Shown piece after piece: positions 7,877 through 22,300 of a DNA stretch of 64,000 bases. The stretch's first letter is position 1; each line of letters opens with the position of its first letter. The DNA comes from DASVUC01 sp038237225 (GTDB lineage: Bacteria > Planctomycetota > Phycisphaerae > Tepidisphaerales > Tepidisphaeraceae). The position numbers and the translations under genes were made by a program. Under the pieces are notes generated by a model, which was given only the letters and a program-made list of their open reading frames with translations, did not search any database and had not been told where the DNA came from. The DNA lies in assembly GCA_038237225.1 (NCBI GenBank), contig JBBRYX010000021.1, positions 27,445 through 91,444 on the forward strand, read 5' to 3'.

Positions 7877-7987
7877 GTTTGAGAGCGGTTGGGCGATGGG
7901 CTCAAACTTTCTGTGCTCTGTGTATGTCAATCCGTCGGGGTTTTGGTGGGGAGTGGTGAGGCGATCTGTTGAAGGTCTGGAAAAGTG

Positions 7988-8016
7988 TTGACTTGGGGAG
8001 GCAAGTTTAGTTAAAA
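7988..8016 (+). promoter_or_regulatory. Candidate promoter of the TpsB-TpsA operon
   Basis: TTGACT (7988-7993), 17-nt spacer, TTAAAA (8011-8016). The -35 box is strong and the -10 box weak. Its distance to the ATG at 8082 is suitable. Apart from this, the tandem repeat and the palindrome, the 419-nt gap 7663-8081 shows nothing. Confidence 0.4.
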
Positions 8017-8081
8017 CCGGCACCAGCAAGAAGTTGTTCACGTCGTTGGGCTTTAATTTTGAAAAAGTAAGGACAGCGGGA

Positions 8082-10286
8082 ATGGCGCGGGCTCGTTGCG
8101 GGTGTAACGGTTTTGGGTTGGGCTTTGTTCGCCTTGGCTGGGCGGGGATGCCGGGGGGTTGGTGGGTGGTTGTTTGCGCAATCATTGCAGTAACAGGGAT
8201 GGTGAAGGGGCAGGTTGCTCCATCTGCGGCGCGACCTGGTGTGGGGGTGGATACGCGCGGGGTGGTGCCGGCGACGCGTCCGGCGAATGCGGGGGATACG
8301 CGAGGGGCGGGGTTGGGGAGTTCTGGTGAGCGGATGGGTCGTCGGGGGACGACGCCGGTGCTGGCGCAGGATGGGAGGCCGCTTACGAAGATTACGAAGT
8401 TGGAGTTCGGCTATCACAAGGATGCGCCGGGGCTACCGAGTATGGGGGAGTTGAAGCATGCGGTGGTGATTTTGGCGCGTGCTCGGGATGGGGCGTTGTT
8501 GTCGACGCGAGAGCCGATCGAGCGCGGCAGCATTCGACCGAAGGCGGATGTCGAGGTGCTGGAGTTGGATGAGATTGGGAAGCCTGGGAATCAGTTTTTG
8601 TATCCGAGCGCGTTGCAGACGATTAGCGAGCGGATTCTGAGGTATTACAGCAATAGGAACATCATTGGGATTTTCTCACGTCCGGATCCGCGCGACGTGG
8701 ACGTTCCGCCGCTGAAGACGCCGAAGGATTTGGTGGATCTGACCAAGGTGAAGGATCTTCGCGCGGGGGCGGGGCCGTTGCGGATTGAGATTTGGCTGGG
8801 GCGGGTTACGGGGTTGCGGACGATTGCATCGGGGGATCGGGTTTACGATCCTGAGGGGAATAGCCTGAAGGATCGGATTGACCGGAATTTGCCGGACATC
8901 ATCACGGGTCGGCGGATTCGTTGGCAGGATCGGGTGAACAATCCTCTGCTGGAGTGGATTAAGGAAAGGTCGCCGGTGCAGGCTTCGACGCAGCGGGCGA
9001 TCACGATTCAGAAGGAAGAGCTGGACAATTACGTGCTGCGATTGAACCAGCATCCTGGGCGGCATGTGGACGTTGCGGTGACGCCGGACCGAGGGGATGT
9101 TCCGGAAGCGGTGGTTTTGGATTACTTGGTTTCGGAGTCGAAGCCCTGGCTGGTTTATGCTCAGGCATCGAACACGGGGACGAAGCAGACGAACACGTGG
9201 CGAGAGCGGTTTGGGTACACGAACAACCAGTTCACGAATCATGATGACATTCTGTCGCTCGATTACATCACGGCGGGTTTTGAGGATTCGCAGGCGGTGA
9301 CATTGTCGTATGAGACGCCGGTGACGAAGAACCGGCTGACGCGGCTGCGTGCGTTTGGGGTTTATGACCAGTTTACGGCATCGGATGTGGGTCAGGCGCA
9401 GCAGGATTTCAGCGGTGATACGGAGCAGGTGGGGCTGGAATTGATTCATCAGCTTCGGCAGTGGCGGGAGACGTTTCTGTATGGGGTGGTGGGAGCGCGG
9501 GTGGAGCGCATTGCGGTAGAGAATGAGACGGCGGGGGACAGTGCGGAGGCGATTTATGTGTTGCCATACGTGGGTTTGCGGCTTCAGGATGTTGAGGAGA
9601 CGCGTGCGACGTTTGCGGATGTGACGTTGCTGGGTGGGCTGACGGGGACGAGCAGGGAGACGCTGGAGACGTTGGGTCGGTCGAGGCCGGACACGAACTT
9701 TGTGGTGGTGCAGGCGGATGCGAGCCATGCGTTTTTTCTAGAGCCGGTGTTGGACGCAGCGCGATTTGAGCGAGGTGAAAGTCGGTTGGCGCAGGAGGTT
9801 GCGCTGTCGCTGAAGTCGCAGTATTCGGCGGGCTATCGGCTGATTCCGCAGGAGCAACAGACTGCGGGGGGTTTTTATACGGTGCGCGGATATCCGGAAT
9901 CGGTGTCGGCGGGGGATACGGTGGTGGTTGCGTCGGCGGAGTATCGGTTTCATTTGCCGAGGTCGTTCAGTTCGGAACCGGACCCGAAGAAGTTGAAGTA
10001 TTTCGGGACGTTTCGGGTTGCGCCGCAGCAGGCGTATGGTCGTCCGGACTGGGATTTCATTCCGAAGGCTTTTGTGGACGTGGGTTATGCGGCGAGCAAC
10101 GACAAGCTATTTTTTGAGCGTGATGATGCGTTGATTGGGGCGGGGGTTGGGATTGAGTTTCAGCTGAAACAATATTTGAACATGCGTATTGATTGGGCCG
10201 TAGCGTTAAAATCAATCGATGATCCGGCGGAGCCGGTGAGCGCCGGGAGCAATCGGTTTCATCTCTCGTTTACCGTTCTGTATTGA
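8082..10286 (+). CDS. TpsB (ShlB/FhaC/HecB-type) outer-membrane secretion transporter
   Basis: This is the outer-membrane partner of a two-partner (type Vb) secretion system. It binds the secretion domain of its TpsA partner in the periplasm and threads it through a 16-strand barrel. The 734-residue product begins with a signal-like segment (WWVVVCAIIAVTG, residues 27-39). POTRA-like sequence lies around LYPSALQTISERILRYY, where family members place it. The barrel contains KPWLVYAQASNTGTKQTN and the conserved GGFYTVRGYPESVSAGD, the region of the tip-in loop/strand motif. It ends in an aromatic residue (LY) as barrel proteins do. The ATG at 8082 has AAGGA upstream; an upstream TTG at 8034 gives an unlikely extension. 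The cognate TpsA starts 36 nt downstream. Confidence 0.9.
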   Translation: MARARCGCNGFGLGFVRLGWAGMPGGWWVVVCAIIAVTGMVKGQVAPSAARPGVGVDTRGVVPATRPANAGDTRGAGLGSSGERMGRRGTTPVLAQDGRPLTKITKLEFGYHKDAPGLPSMGELKHAVVILARARDGALLSTREPIERGSIRPKADVEVLELDEIGKPGNQFLYPSALQTISERILRYYSNRNIIGIFSRPDPRDVDVPPLKTPKDLVDLTKVKDLRAGAGPLRIEIWLGRVTGLRTIASGDRVYDPEGNSLKDRIDRNLPDIITGRRIRWQDRVNNPLLEWIKERSPVQASTQRAITIQKEELDNYVLRLNQHPGRHVDVAVTPDRGDVPEAVVLDYLVSESKPWLVYAQASNTGTKQTNTWRERFGYTNNQFTNHDDILSLDYITAGFEDSQAVTLSYETPVTKNRLTRLRAFGVYDQFTASDVGQAQQDFSGDTEQVGLELIHQLRQWRETFLYGVVGARVERIAVENETAGDSAEAIYVLPYVGLRLQDVEETRATFADVTLLGGLTGTSRETLETLGRSRPDTNFVVVQADASHAFFLEPVLDAARFERGESRLAQEVALSLKSQYSAGYRLIPQEQQTAGGFYTVRGYPESVSAGDTVVVASAEYRFHLPRSFSSEPDPKKLKYFGTFRVAPQQAYGRPDWDFIPKAFVDVGYAASNDKLFFERDDALIGAGVGIEFQLKQYLNMRIDWAVALKSIDDPAEPVSAGSNRFHLSFTVLY

Positions 10287-10322
10287 CCGGGCTTTCATGT
10301 CGTTAGCGTCCGGGAGGATGCC

Positions 10323-13300
10323 ATGGTTTGTGGGAAAAATGCGAAGATCAAGAGTGGTTATCGGACGATTGGCGCGCGCGCGAAGTACGTGCTGGGGTTG
10401 GCGGCGTCGGCGACTGTAGCGGCGCTTGCGCCGATGGTCTGGGCGGGTGCGAACAAGGTGGATGTGCAGCGGGTGACGCGTGGGTCTGCGCGGTTCAGCG
10501 AAATGGGGAACGTGCTGACGGTGCGCGCGGCGGATCGGACGGTGATCAACTACGGGCGATTCGACATCAATCCGGGTGGGACGGTGCGGTTCATCCAGCC
10601 GTCGAAGGACAGCCGGGTGCTGAACCGGATCAACAGCGTTTCGCCGTCGCGGATCGACGGGACGTTGCAGGCGAACGGTTCTGTGTATTTCGTGAATCGG
10701 GCGGGGATTACGTTCGGGGCGAACGCGATCGTGAACGTGGGGAAGATTTATGCGGCGGCGGGGAATATCACGGACAGTGATTTCCTCCGGGGATTCAACA
10801 ATTTTCACCTGACCGGTAACGTGACGAATGAGGGGACGATTGTGGCGGCGGATACGGCTGCGCTGATGGGTCGGCAGGTGAGCAACTTCGGGAGGATTGA
10901 AGCGAACATCGTGATGATGGCATCGGGGGACGAGGTGATGATCGGGCCGCGGACGGGGCAGGTTTTCGTGAAGGTGAACCCGGAGGAGGACAGGAGCCTG
11001 GTTGCGGAGAGCGGGTTGGGTTTGGGCGCGGGGGATCTGTATGCGATGGCGATTCGGAGCGAGGGGGAGGTGAAGGGGCAGTCGGTTACGCTGGACAGCG
11101 GGAAGAGCGGCGTGACGACGGTGGGTGGGACGATTGATGCGTCGAATCATTCGGCTGGCGGGAAGGGGGGCGAGGTGCGGGTGCTGGGCGGGACGGTTGA
11201 ACTGAAGGGGGCATCGATAGATGCATCGGGAAGCGCGGGCGGCGGGCGTGTGATGGTGGGCGGGGATTTTCATGGGGCGGGCGGGGTGGCGACGGCGGGG
11301 AATACGGTTGTGGATGCGGGGTCGATGATCCGGGCGGATGCTCTGGATATTGGGGATGGGGGATCGGTGGTGGTGTGGTCGGATGAGCTTACGTTGTATT
11401 CGGGGCGGATTAGTGCGCGGGGCGGTAGCGCGGGAGGGAATGGGGGATTTGTGGAGGTTTCGGGAAAGGAGGAGTTGTCATTTACCGGGCATGCGGACGT
11501 GAGCGCGGAGTTTGGGTCGCCGGGGATGATCTTGCTTGATCCGCGGGACATCACGATTGATACGGGTGGAACTGACACAGTGACCGGTGCGTTGCTTTCG
11601 CACAGTACGGGTGGCGCCACGGACTTCACCATCGATCCTGCGACGCTGGAAGGATTGACGGGTTCGGTGACGCTGCAGGCGCAGCAGGATATTTTTGTCA
11701 AAGCCAATCTGAACATGGACAAGCTCGCCTTGGGCAGCAACGTGGTGCTGCAAGCGGGGCGCGATATCACCATCGACATTGCGGGGGGCGGGAATTTCTA
11801 TGTCGGGAAGTCCGGGGTTGGATCGAACCTGACCTTGGAGGCGAGTGCGGCGGTTCCGACGGCTGATCCTAACGGGCAGTTGTGGGTGAAGGCGGGTAAT
11901 ACTATTAAGACATGGGGCGGCAACCTGGACATGAAGGGGGCGGTGATCAAGCTGGATGGCGTGGTGGATGGTGCGGGGGCGATGGCGATGAGGGGAGGAT
12001 CAATTGCTGTGGACGGGAAGATCACAGCAAACAGTCTGGACGCAAAATCGTCGGCGGGGAATATTACGATCGGCGTCCTGGGCAAGGTCTTCGCGAATAC
12101 GCAAAGCTATGAGGCGCACAACGCGACGAATGACGCCTATGTAAGCGCCACGGTTGGCACGTTTGGTTCGACGACTGGCGGGGCGGGGCCGGTGTCGTTT
12201 TCAGTTCGGCAGGACAAGGCGATAGTGTTGAAACCGGGGGATGCGACGAACAATGTGCCGGCGCTAGCGCAGTTTGTGGCGGCGCCGGGGAGCTATTCGC
12301 TGCAATCGGATCATGGGGCGGTGTCGGCGGAGCTTGGGACTGCGGATTTCACGACCACCAATTTCTCGCTGAAATCGGTGGGATTTGGCGTAGCGCTTGT
12401 GGGGGACACGGCGGTTAAATCGCTGGCGGTTGATGGGGAGACGATCCAACTGGGTGGGAAGATCAGTGCGGTGGGCGGTGTGGGCGGGGCGGGGATTACG
12501 TTGGTGGCGAAGGGGCCGGGGACGCTGGGCACCGGGGAATCGATCACTGTTGATTATGACATTTCCTCCGATGCGCTGTTGTCGATTAAGAGCATTGGGA
12601 AGATCACGGTTGGGAACGACGTGGATCTGAAGGCTGCGACTCTGGCGATTGAAGCCGGGAGCGGTGGGACAGGGGACTTGAAGTTTGGGACGAACGTTAC
12701 GCTGTGGGCGACGAATCAGACGCTGGTGGCTGGGGACGGAGTGGGCGGTGGTGGTGCGGCGGCGATTGTAGATGCGCGGACCAATGCGCCAACCATTCGG
12801 GCTTTGGATGGGGCGGCGGTACCGGAATATTTTGAGATTACGCAGGATGGTCCGATCAACACGCCGACGCTGCCGGATTCGGGGCAATTTGCGGTGGTTG
12901 CGGCGTTACCGGGTAGTTACAAGCTGGAGAGCTCGGAGGATTCGACGACGTTTATTTCGGATGTGAACCGTCCGTCGATGACGTTGTCGCTGGCGGCGGC
13001 GAAGACGCTGACGGTGCAGAGTGAGACGGATGGGTTTAATTTCACGGCGGGCATCACGACGCTTAAAGGCGGCGCGGGGATTGTGCTTGGGGGCACGTAT
13101 ACTTTTGGTTCGCTGAGCGCGACGGGGAATGTGATTCTGAACAAGAACCTCGATTTGGTATCGTCGGTGTCGACGTTCAGCGGCACGATCGATTCGGAGG
13201 CGACGAAGTCCTATTACGTTCATGTGACAGGCGATGTGGGATTTGGGGGGAATATCGGGACGAGCGTTAATTCGACGGTTTCATCGGTGACGGTGACGGG

Positions 13301-16300
13301 GAAGACGGCTTTGTCGGGGGCGGTGGTTAAGACGGCGCTGCATCAGAGCTTTGGGGGGGAAATTACGCTGAATCAGGCGGGGAGCACGTTCAGCGGGACG
13401 AGCGGGACATTTGCGGGGATCGTTGCGGGGAGCGTTGGGCCGGCTTTCAATGATTTGACGCTTAATTTTACGGACACGACGCGGCTTGCGGCGTTTGGCG
13501 GAGGAGGCGCGGGGACGCGGATTCGGAACTTGCGGGCTGGAGATCCGGCCGGCGTTACGAATGGGGGCGGGACGATCGAGATCGCGGGTTCCATCACGAC
13601 GACTGGGGATCAACTTTATCAGCGCAAGGTGAAGTTGGATGCTTCGGTGACGCTGCAGGGGAGTTCGATTGGATTCGATCAACAGATCGTGACGCTGACG
13701 GGCGCGCAGGGGCTGACGCTGAAGGGGAACACGGCGACGAATGCGAATGTGACTTTTGGGGGGGATGTCACGACGCAGTACCTGGACGTGGGTGGGGCGA
13801 CGACACTGATTGGGGCGACGGTTACGACGGTTACTGCGCAGACGTATGGCGGGGTTTTGACGCTGAGCCCGGACGCACTTGTTGGCACCAACAACAAAAA
13901 GTTGACGGGAAGCACTTTTGAGTTCAAGGGGGACGTTAAGGCGGCGGAGGACTTCAAGCAATCGCTGACGGTGACGAGCACATCGGTGGCGGTGCTGCCG
14001 GCGAATATTGTATTCAGCGGATCGATTGGGGATTCGTCGAAGGGTTTGACGTACCTCAACATTGAGGACTTTAAGAGCGTTCAGTTGGGGACGGATACGA
14101 CGGCGACGATTACGTCGAGCACGAGCAGCAATCTTCTCAATATGTATGGGCCGCAGACGTTCAGCGGGGACGTTCTGCTGGGATCGAATGTGATCTTGAG
14201 CGGGAGCACGGTTCGATTCAAGCAGACGGCGAATTCGGTGAATGCGGCGAATCATGATTTGACGATTGATGGGAGCAGCACGTTTGATGTGAGTGGGGCG
14301 TTGCTGAGGGATGTGCGGAAGCTGGTGACGACGGGGAATGGTACGGCGCAGCTTTCGGGGGCGTTGACGACTGCGGCGGGAGGGTCGGCGACGTTTAAGA
14401 CGCCGGTGGTGTTAGTGAAAGAAGTGGTTGGGGTCGCCACGAATGATGTGACGGTGAAGTCGACGACGATTTCGTTTGAGAAGACGGTTGATGCGAATTC
14501 GGCGGATGTTGACGAGCAGTCGTTGACGGTGATCAGCACGACGCCAAGTGCCGGCGCACCGATCACGTTTGCGGGTGTGGTGGGGCAGACGGCTGGGGCG
14601 GCGCTGAAACATCTGGACGTTCAGGGGAATGCGCAGATCAGCGGTGGGACGGTCAACACGAAGGGAACGGTTTCGACTGGCAACCAGACGTATTCGGGCG
14701 ATGTGACGCTTGGGAAATCGACGGGCGAGTGGTCGGTTCAGGATGTCAGCGGGTTGACGGTTTATTTTAAGCAGAAGGTGGATTCAGCGGTTGACAACAA
14801 GGCGTTTCTCACCGTTCGGGCGGATGCGGAATTTTTGGGTGATGTGGGAAGCGTGCACGCGCTCAACGGCTTGTCTGTGAGTGGAGCGACGGGTTTGAGC
14901 GGGAATGTGAAGACGGGCGGCAGTGCGGGCGTTGGGCCTGATGAGGCGGGGGCGGAAGCGTCGGCGCCGGCGTTTTTGCCGGGGGATGTGGTGCCGGGAG
15001 AATTGGCGCTTGGATATCAGACGTATAATGCGCTGACGCTGCGGAATACGTTGACGCTGACCGCCGGTGCGATCACGTTCAACAAGAACGTCAACGCGGT
15101 GGCGAGTGGCCAGCAGGGGCTGACGATTTCGGCGGATACGGTTGTTTTCAACGAGGACGTGGGGAATACGTTTGCGCTGGGTCATTTGGACATTCGTGCG
15201 GACAAGATCAGCCTGAATGTGAACGCGGATTCGGTGCGAACGAGCGCTACCGCCGGGTTGACGGGGCAGCAGCGGTATGGAGAAGCGGCATCGCATCAGA
15301 GCGTGATGTCTCTGGGCGGCGGCACGTTAAACAAGATCCTGGAGGGAAAGTCGATCCGATTTGAGTCGACGGTGGACGATGTCGACGGCACGAGCGCGCA
15401 GTCGCTGACGCTGAAGGGTGATCCGATCCTGTTGACAGGGGCGGCGGTCACTTTCACGGGATCAGTGGGGGCGACGAATGCGCTGAAGTTCCTGGCGGTG
15501 AACGGGACCACGACGGTCGGCGCATTGGCGAATGAGCAGAAGACGATTCAGACAGCCTGGTCGCCGACGCCGGTGGATCCGACGATCGGCAGGCAGACCT
15601 ATACGGGCGATGTGACCCTGGCGCAGAACGTGACGCTTTGGGGGACGAGCGTGACGTTTGGGTCCCTGGTTGTGGGGAATGATCGCAATCTGACGTTGAA
15701 CTTCATTGATGATGTGGCGCTGGACTTGAACAAGCTTGGGAATCTGAACAAGTTTGAGACGGATCGTCCGGACACGCTGCCGGATGCGTCGAAATTCGGA
15801 CCGAGGGGTCGCACGCGAATCAGCGGGACGCTGGTTACTGACGATGTGCAGACGTTTAATGATGACGTTGTGCTGCTTGGGGCGGCGCAACTGGCGGGAT
15901 CGTCGGTGGTGTTTGGACGACTGGCGGATGACGGGAATTCGTTGATCGGGGGAACGATCAACAGCGATGGGGCGAACAACAGGACGTTGGCGGTCGTGAT
16001 CAGTGATCCTGTTGGCAAAGCGATTTTCAACGGCAATGTTGGAACGCTGGTGGGCGGGGCGCTGGCGCAGTTGACGGTAGCCGGTAACAGCGAGATCAAC
16101 GCGACGACGGTTGTGACCTCCGCCGTCGGCGGAACGGGCAGGCAGACCTACAGCGGGCAGGTGAGCCTGGGTACGGTCAATCCGAAGCCGTCGGGGACGA
16201 TCATCAATGTGAACAAGACGTTGAGCGGATCGTCGATGTACTTCGGCGGAGTTGTCTTCTCGGAGACGGACGGCGCGTTTTCGCTGACGATCAACGGGAA

Positions 16301-19300
16301 TCCGACGTTCGCGGGGATGGTGGGATTGATTCCGTCGGGTGATCCGGTGAAGCCGCTGGCGGACCGGCGACTGAAGTTCCTGACGGTGAATGGATCGACG
16401 ACGGTTGCGGGCGGCGGCGCGATCGTGACGACGGGAAATCAGACCTACGACGATCAGCTGGTGTCGAACGTGGGCTTGAAGCTACTGGTTGATACGATTC
16501 TTCAGGGCGGGGACACGAATCCGGACAAGTCGATCGTGCATGGCGGCGCGCTCATCAAGACGATCGTAGACGGCGGCAGCCCGAACCACGATCTGACTTT
16601 GAACTTCACGGATGATGTGACGATCGATGAGAACTTCACGAACATCCGGAACCTGACGTCGGATGGGAAGAAGAAGGACGACACGGATTTCTTTCCGCAG
16701 GCGCGGACGATCATCAACAGCAGCATCAGCACATCCGGGACGCAGATTTATACGGATGATGTGAAGTTTGCGCTGGCTCCGGGAAAGGACCCGGTGACGC
16801 TGACGTCGACGGGGACGCATTTTGTGCGAACGGTGGATGGGCCTGGGCAGGTGACGTTGAACTTCCGGACGGCGGGTGGGGCGGTTACGACGGATGCAAC
16901 GGTGACGTTTGGCGGGGCGGTGGGCTGGTCGGACGCGATGCCATTGGGTCCGGGTTTGATACCGCTGACATCGCTGACGGTTAACGGGAAGACCGAGATC
17001 GAGAATACTGTTGATGCGGACCGCAATCTATTTGGAGGGTTGATCGAGACATCGGGGTTCCAGCGTTATGCGGACACGGTGACGCTGAATACGGATGCGC
17101 AGATCAGGGTTTCGATCGTGACGTTCGCGGGAACGATCGATGGTTCTGCTTCGCATCGTTCGCTGGAGATTGCGGGGAATGCGGAGTTTGACGCGGCGGT
17201 TGGATTGCCGGCAAATGAGCTGGAGCATCTGACGGTGAGCGGGTGGACGCGGATGGGCGCGGGGAGCGTGGATACGACCGATGAGCAGTTGTATGGCGGG
17301 GCGGTGACGCTGACGAGTAATAATGTTCTGACGGGATCAACGATCTCGTTCGATTCGACGCTGGATGGGAATTACAACCTGACTTTGAACGGGATCATCA
17401 CGTTCGGCGATAGCGCTCTGGCGGATACGGTTGGGGGCGCGATGCCGCTGGCTTCTCTGACGGCGAATGGGACGGTGTTGCTGAATGGGGATGCGGTTCA
17501 TACGAATGTGGGATCGGGATTCCAGACGTACAACGGGGCGGTGACGCTGGGTAATCCTGGTTTGGCGGACAAGTGGTTTCAGGGGTATGACATCACGTTC
17601 AATCAGCCGGTGCTGGATGAGACGGCGGGTGATCATAATCTGCGGGTGAGCGCGGCGGATTTGGCGAAGTTCAATGATATGGTGGGAACGGATACGCAGC
17701 AGCTTTGGCGATTGACAAGTGATGGGAACGGCCCGGCGAATGTGAACGCGGTGACGGAGATCAATGGCGGGCGCGTGCAGACGCTGGACACGCAGGATTA
17801 CAAGACGGCGGTGACGCTGGGAAGAAACACGTTTGGCGGCGTGATTCGGGGCGGTGATGCGAAGCTGACGGGGGAGCGGGTTACGTTTTTCAAGACGGTG
17901 AACAGTGCGAACGATCAGCGATATGCGCTGGATGTTCTTTCGGATGCGACCACATTCGCGGCGGGGGATGCCGCGTTTAATGGCGAGGTGGGGACGGCGA
18001 AGGCGGCGAAACAGTGGGCGGCGCTGAAGCACCTGACGGTCGCGGGGACGACGGAGATGAACGCGACGAAGGTGACGACGGATTCAACCAGCGGCAGCGA
18101 GGGCTACCAGAGCTATGCGGGGGCGGTCACTCTGATGAGCGATACGACGTTGAACGCGACGTCGCCGACGGCGGGTGCATTGACGGGCGTGACGTTTGTG
18201 GGCGTGGTGAACGGGAATACATCGGGCGGGGAGTTTTTGCACATCAACGCGAACGCGCAGCTCGGCGGGAACGTCGGCGGATTGGTCGACAGCGGGATCG
18301 AGCTTGAGGACCTGTACGTTCAGGGGACGACCAACCTGCTGGGGAAAGCGATCACCACGAAGGTCGGCGGCGGTACGGGGAACCAGACGTATGTTGGCGA
18401 TGTGACGCTGGGCGGGGGCGGTGGCGCGGTGGAAAAGGTGCTGACGGGCGGGGGGATCTGGGTCCAGAATAAGGTGGATTCGGCGAGTAGCGGAGTGCAG
18501 TCACTGACGCTGACGGGGGCGAATGCGCCGAGTGCGGATGTGACGTTCAGCGGGAGGGTTGGGAGCAGCGCTCCGTTGGGTTACCTGGATGTCGAAGGGA
18601 CGACTCGACTGGAAGGCGACCTGATTGACACCAACAGCGGCGGGCAGACTTATGCGGGGGAGGTGACGCTGAGCATTCCGGCGCTGAATCTGACGGGGCA
18701 ATCGGTTGATAAGCACGTGCACGGGGTTTCGATCCTGTTTGAGGACAAGGTGAACGCGGAGACGATTGGCGTGGAGTCGCTGACACTGACGGGGCCGGGC
18801 GGTGCGACGTCGGTAACGTTTGATGGCGCGGTGGGGAATCAGTTCCCGCTGAACTATTTGAATGTCGTCGGGACGACGCGATTGAATGGGCCGGGCGTGA
18901 CGACGGATGGGGCGGAGGGGACGCAGACGTACGTGGGTGCGGTGTTGCTGGGCGTGAACGGGACGCCGCAGCCGAACAAGTTGTTGACGGGGAAGGGGAT
19001 TTGGTTCAAGAGCACCGTCGATGCGGTTGATTATGGGAAGGAATCGCTGGCGGTTGATGGACCCGCCGGGAGCAAGGTGACGTTTGATGGGTCGGTGGGA
19101 TCCGTGGGAGCGCTGGGATATCTGGATGTGGGGATGGATGCGTTTTTGGGTGGGGCGACGTTCGCGACGACGAATGAGATGGGTGTGAGCGGCGATCAGA
19201 CTTATGGCGGGACGGTTGTGCTGACGAGTCCGTCGACGCCAACTTCGAGTTCGAACAAACTGGTTAAGGCGCATGGGGTGGTGTTTGAACGGACGGTGGA

Positions 19301-22300
19301 TGCGAATGGTCAGGGCGGGGAATCGCTGACGGTGCGCGGGCCGGGCGTGACACCGGCGGCGGTGGCGGGCATGGCGACGTTTATTGGGAATGTTGGGAAT
19401 GCGAAGCCGAGTCAGGGGAGCGCGCTGAAGTATCTTGCGATCGATGGGAACACGCAGTTGTATGCGCACATCGTGAACACGATCGCGACGGGTGGCGGAA
19501 GCGGATCGCAGACGTATGGCGGGACGGTGACGTTGCAGGGGGCGCTGGGATCGAGCTCGGAAGACACCAATCCGAACAAGCGGCTTACCGGAAACTGGAT
19601 TGGGTTTGGGTCATCGGTTGATGCGAGTGCGGATGGGGCGCAATCGCTTACGCTGAACGGGCAGGGCGGCGAAGCGAATGTGACGTTTGATGGGAATGTG
19701 GGAGTGATTCATCCGCTGAAGTACCTGGACGTTCAGGGGAAGACGCGACTGGATGGGAAGATCGTGCAGACGGTCGGGGCGGAAGGTTTTCAGACGTATG
19801 CGGGTAAGGTGACGCTGGGATTGCCGGTGGGCGGGGTTGCGGATCCGGTGAACAAGATTTTGAAGGCGAACTGGGTTTGGTTCAATTCGACGGTGGATGC
19901 GCTGACGAGCGGGGGCGAGTCGCTGACGCTGGCCGGTTGGGGGAGCACGAATGCGAAGGTGACGTTTAATGGGAATGTCGGGACGGATTTGCCGCTGAAG
20001 TTTTTGGATGTGGAAGGGACGACGACGCTGTTGAATGGGCAGATCGTGCAGACGAACGGCGGGCCTGGATCGCAGACTTATGCGGGGGCGGTGACGTTGG
20101 GCGGGAGCGGTGCGCTGTCGGATAAGCAGTTCAAGGGGAATTGGGTTTATTTCAAGTCGACGGTTGATGCGATGAACGCTGGAGTGCAGTCGGCGACGGT
20201 GGTTGGATGGGGAACCAAGAATGGCGTGGCGACGTTCGACGGCAATGTTGGGGGGATTGCGCCGCTGAAGTTTGCGGATGTCGAAGGGACGATGCGGCTG
20301 AATGGGACGAGCATCACGACTGCCGGGTTGCAGACGTATACGGGGGCGGTGACGCTGGGGCTGCCGGTGCCGAATGCGCGTGGGGAATCGGCGGACAAGG
20401 TGCTGACGGGGAGCGGGGTGTTGTTTGGATTGACGGTTGATGCGGTGGATGGGGGCTTGGAGTCGCTGAAGATCAAGGGGAATGGATCGCAAAATGCGCA
20501 GGCGACGTTTACGGGATCGGTCGGCGCGGGGACCAATCTGCGCTTCCTGGTTGTGGATGGGGACACGAAGTTGATCGGGAAGGAGGTTCATACGACGGCG
20601 TATCAGAGTTTTGTGGGGAACATGACGCTGAGCGGGTCGGGGTCGGCGGCGGACAAGGTGCTGACGGGGACGAAGGTGAGCTTTGGGCAGAGCGCGAGCG
20701 AGGCGGGTGGGAGCCGGCATGCCGGGAAGGTGAATGCGGACGCGGCACAGAGCCTGCAACTGCTGGTGGATGAGGTTTGGTTTAATGGTTCCGTTGGCGC
20801 GGATGCGGGTGGGGCGCTGCGGTACATCAACGTGGATGGATCGGGCGCGCATGGGTTCAAGGCTCAGTTGAATGCGGAGCAGTTCACGACGAACGCTGGA
20901 CAGACGTATGGCGGGGTGGTGACGCTGGGACCGGATCTGTCGGCGGTGGCGCATAAGAACGGATCGACGGCGCTGTTTAAGAATACGCTGGATGCGTCGT
21001 CGGCGGGGGCGCAGAAGCTGTCAGTGAATGGGGATGTGCAGTTTGAAAAGGCGGTCGGGAAGATTCAGGCGCCCAATGCGCTGACGGTTAACGGGAATAC
21101 GACGATCAACGGTGGATCGATCGATACGGTGAACGATCAGATGTACACGTTCACGGGTGACGGCATCTTCCTTGGCGCCGACACGGTGCTGACGAGCGGC
21201 GCGGGCAACCTGACGATCAACCGCGGCAACATCCTGCGCGGTAACGAGCATGATCTGACGCTGAACATCGCGCTGCTGGATGATGTGGGGACGAATTTTA
21301 CGGGGATCCACGACCTGGAGGCGGATGCACCGGGGACGACCCGAATCTGGGGCAATGTGGATACCAGCGGGACGCAGGTTTATGGCGATCCGGTTGCGGT
21401 GATGGAGAGCAGCTTTTTGACCGGCACGTCGGTGGCGTTTGAGAACACGGTGGATGCGGATCAGGCGAACAGGCCGGCGCTGAAGATCACGATGAAGGGG
21501 AGTGAAGGAAGCGCCACGTTCGCGGAGAACGTGGGCGGGGAGAGGGCGCTGGAGTCGCTGCAAATCATCGGGACGGCGAATTTGAATGGAGATCAGATCA
21601 ACACCGCCAACTCGCAGACGTTTGATGGGAACGTGACGATTGGCGGCGGCGTGACGCTGTCGTTGAGCGAGGCGGGTGCGAGCCCGAATAAAGCGCTGTT
21701 CACGCAGACGGTTAACGGTGGATCGCTGCGAATCAGCGGCGACGGTGGAAACGCCGTTTTCGATAACACGGTTGGCGGGGCGACAAGCCAACTCAAATCG
21801 CTTTGGGTGGAGAAGACGACGGCGCTGGATATCGCGACGTCTCATGATTCCGGTTCGGCGTCGGTTCGCACGATCGATGGACAGACGTACGGCGGCGCGG
21901 TCACGCTCAAGCAGGGAACGCGCCTTGTCGCAGGCGCGAGTGCGGGCGACATTGTGTTTGGGAGCACGGTCAACGGCGAACGCAACGAGCGGCCGTTCCT
22001 TCAGATTTCCGCTCACGAATCGACGTTTAAGGATTCGGTGGGTATTGGATTTGGGATTCTTGGATCTTTGGAAGTGACGGGCCCGGTGACGTTGGCGCTG
22101 AATGCCGGATCGGCGCCGATGTTCGTGCGGGCGGCCGGTAAGCATGTTTATCAGGGACTGATTACGTTGGAGACGAGTCCGACGTTGGCTGGCGAAGCGA
22201 TCGATCTGACGGGCGGATTGAGCGGTGGCGGTAACAATCTTACGCTTGCGGCAAGCAACGCAGTCACGCAGGGTTCGGCGCTGACGGGCTTGGGCGACCT

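Noticed and set aside
7578..7991. Plus-strand open frames over the tRNA-Arg and the 7-mer repeat
   Set aside because: They run through a tRNA gene and encode only the tandem repeat, and lack a plausible start.
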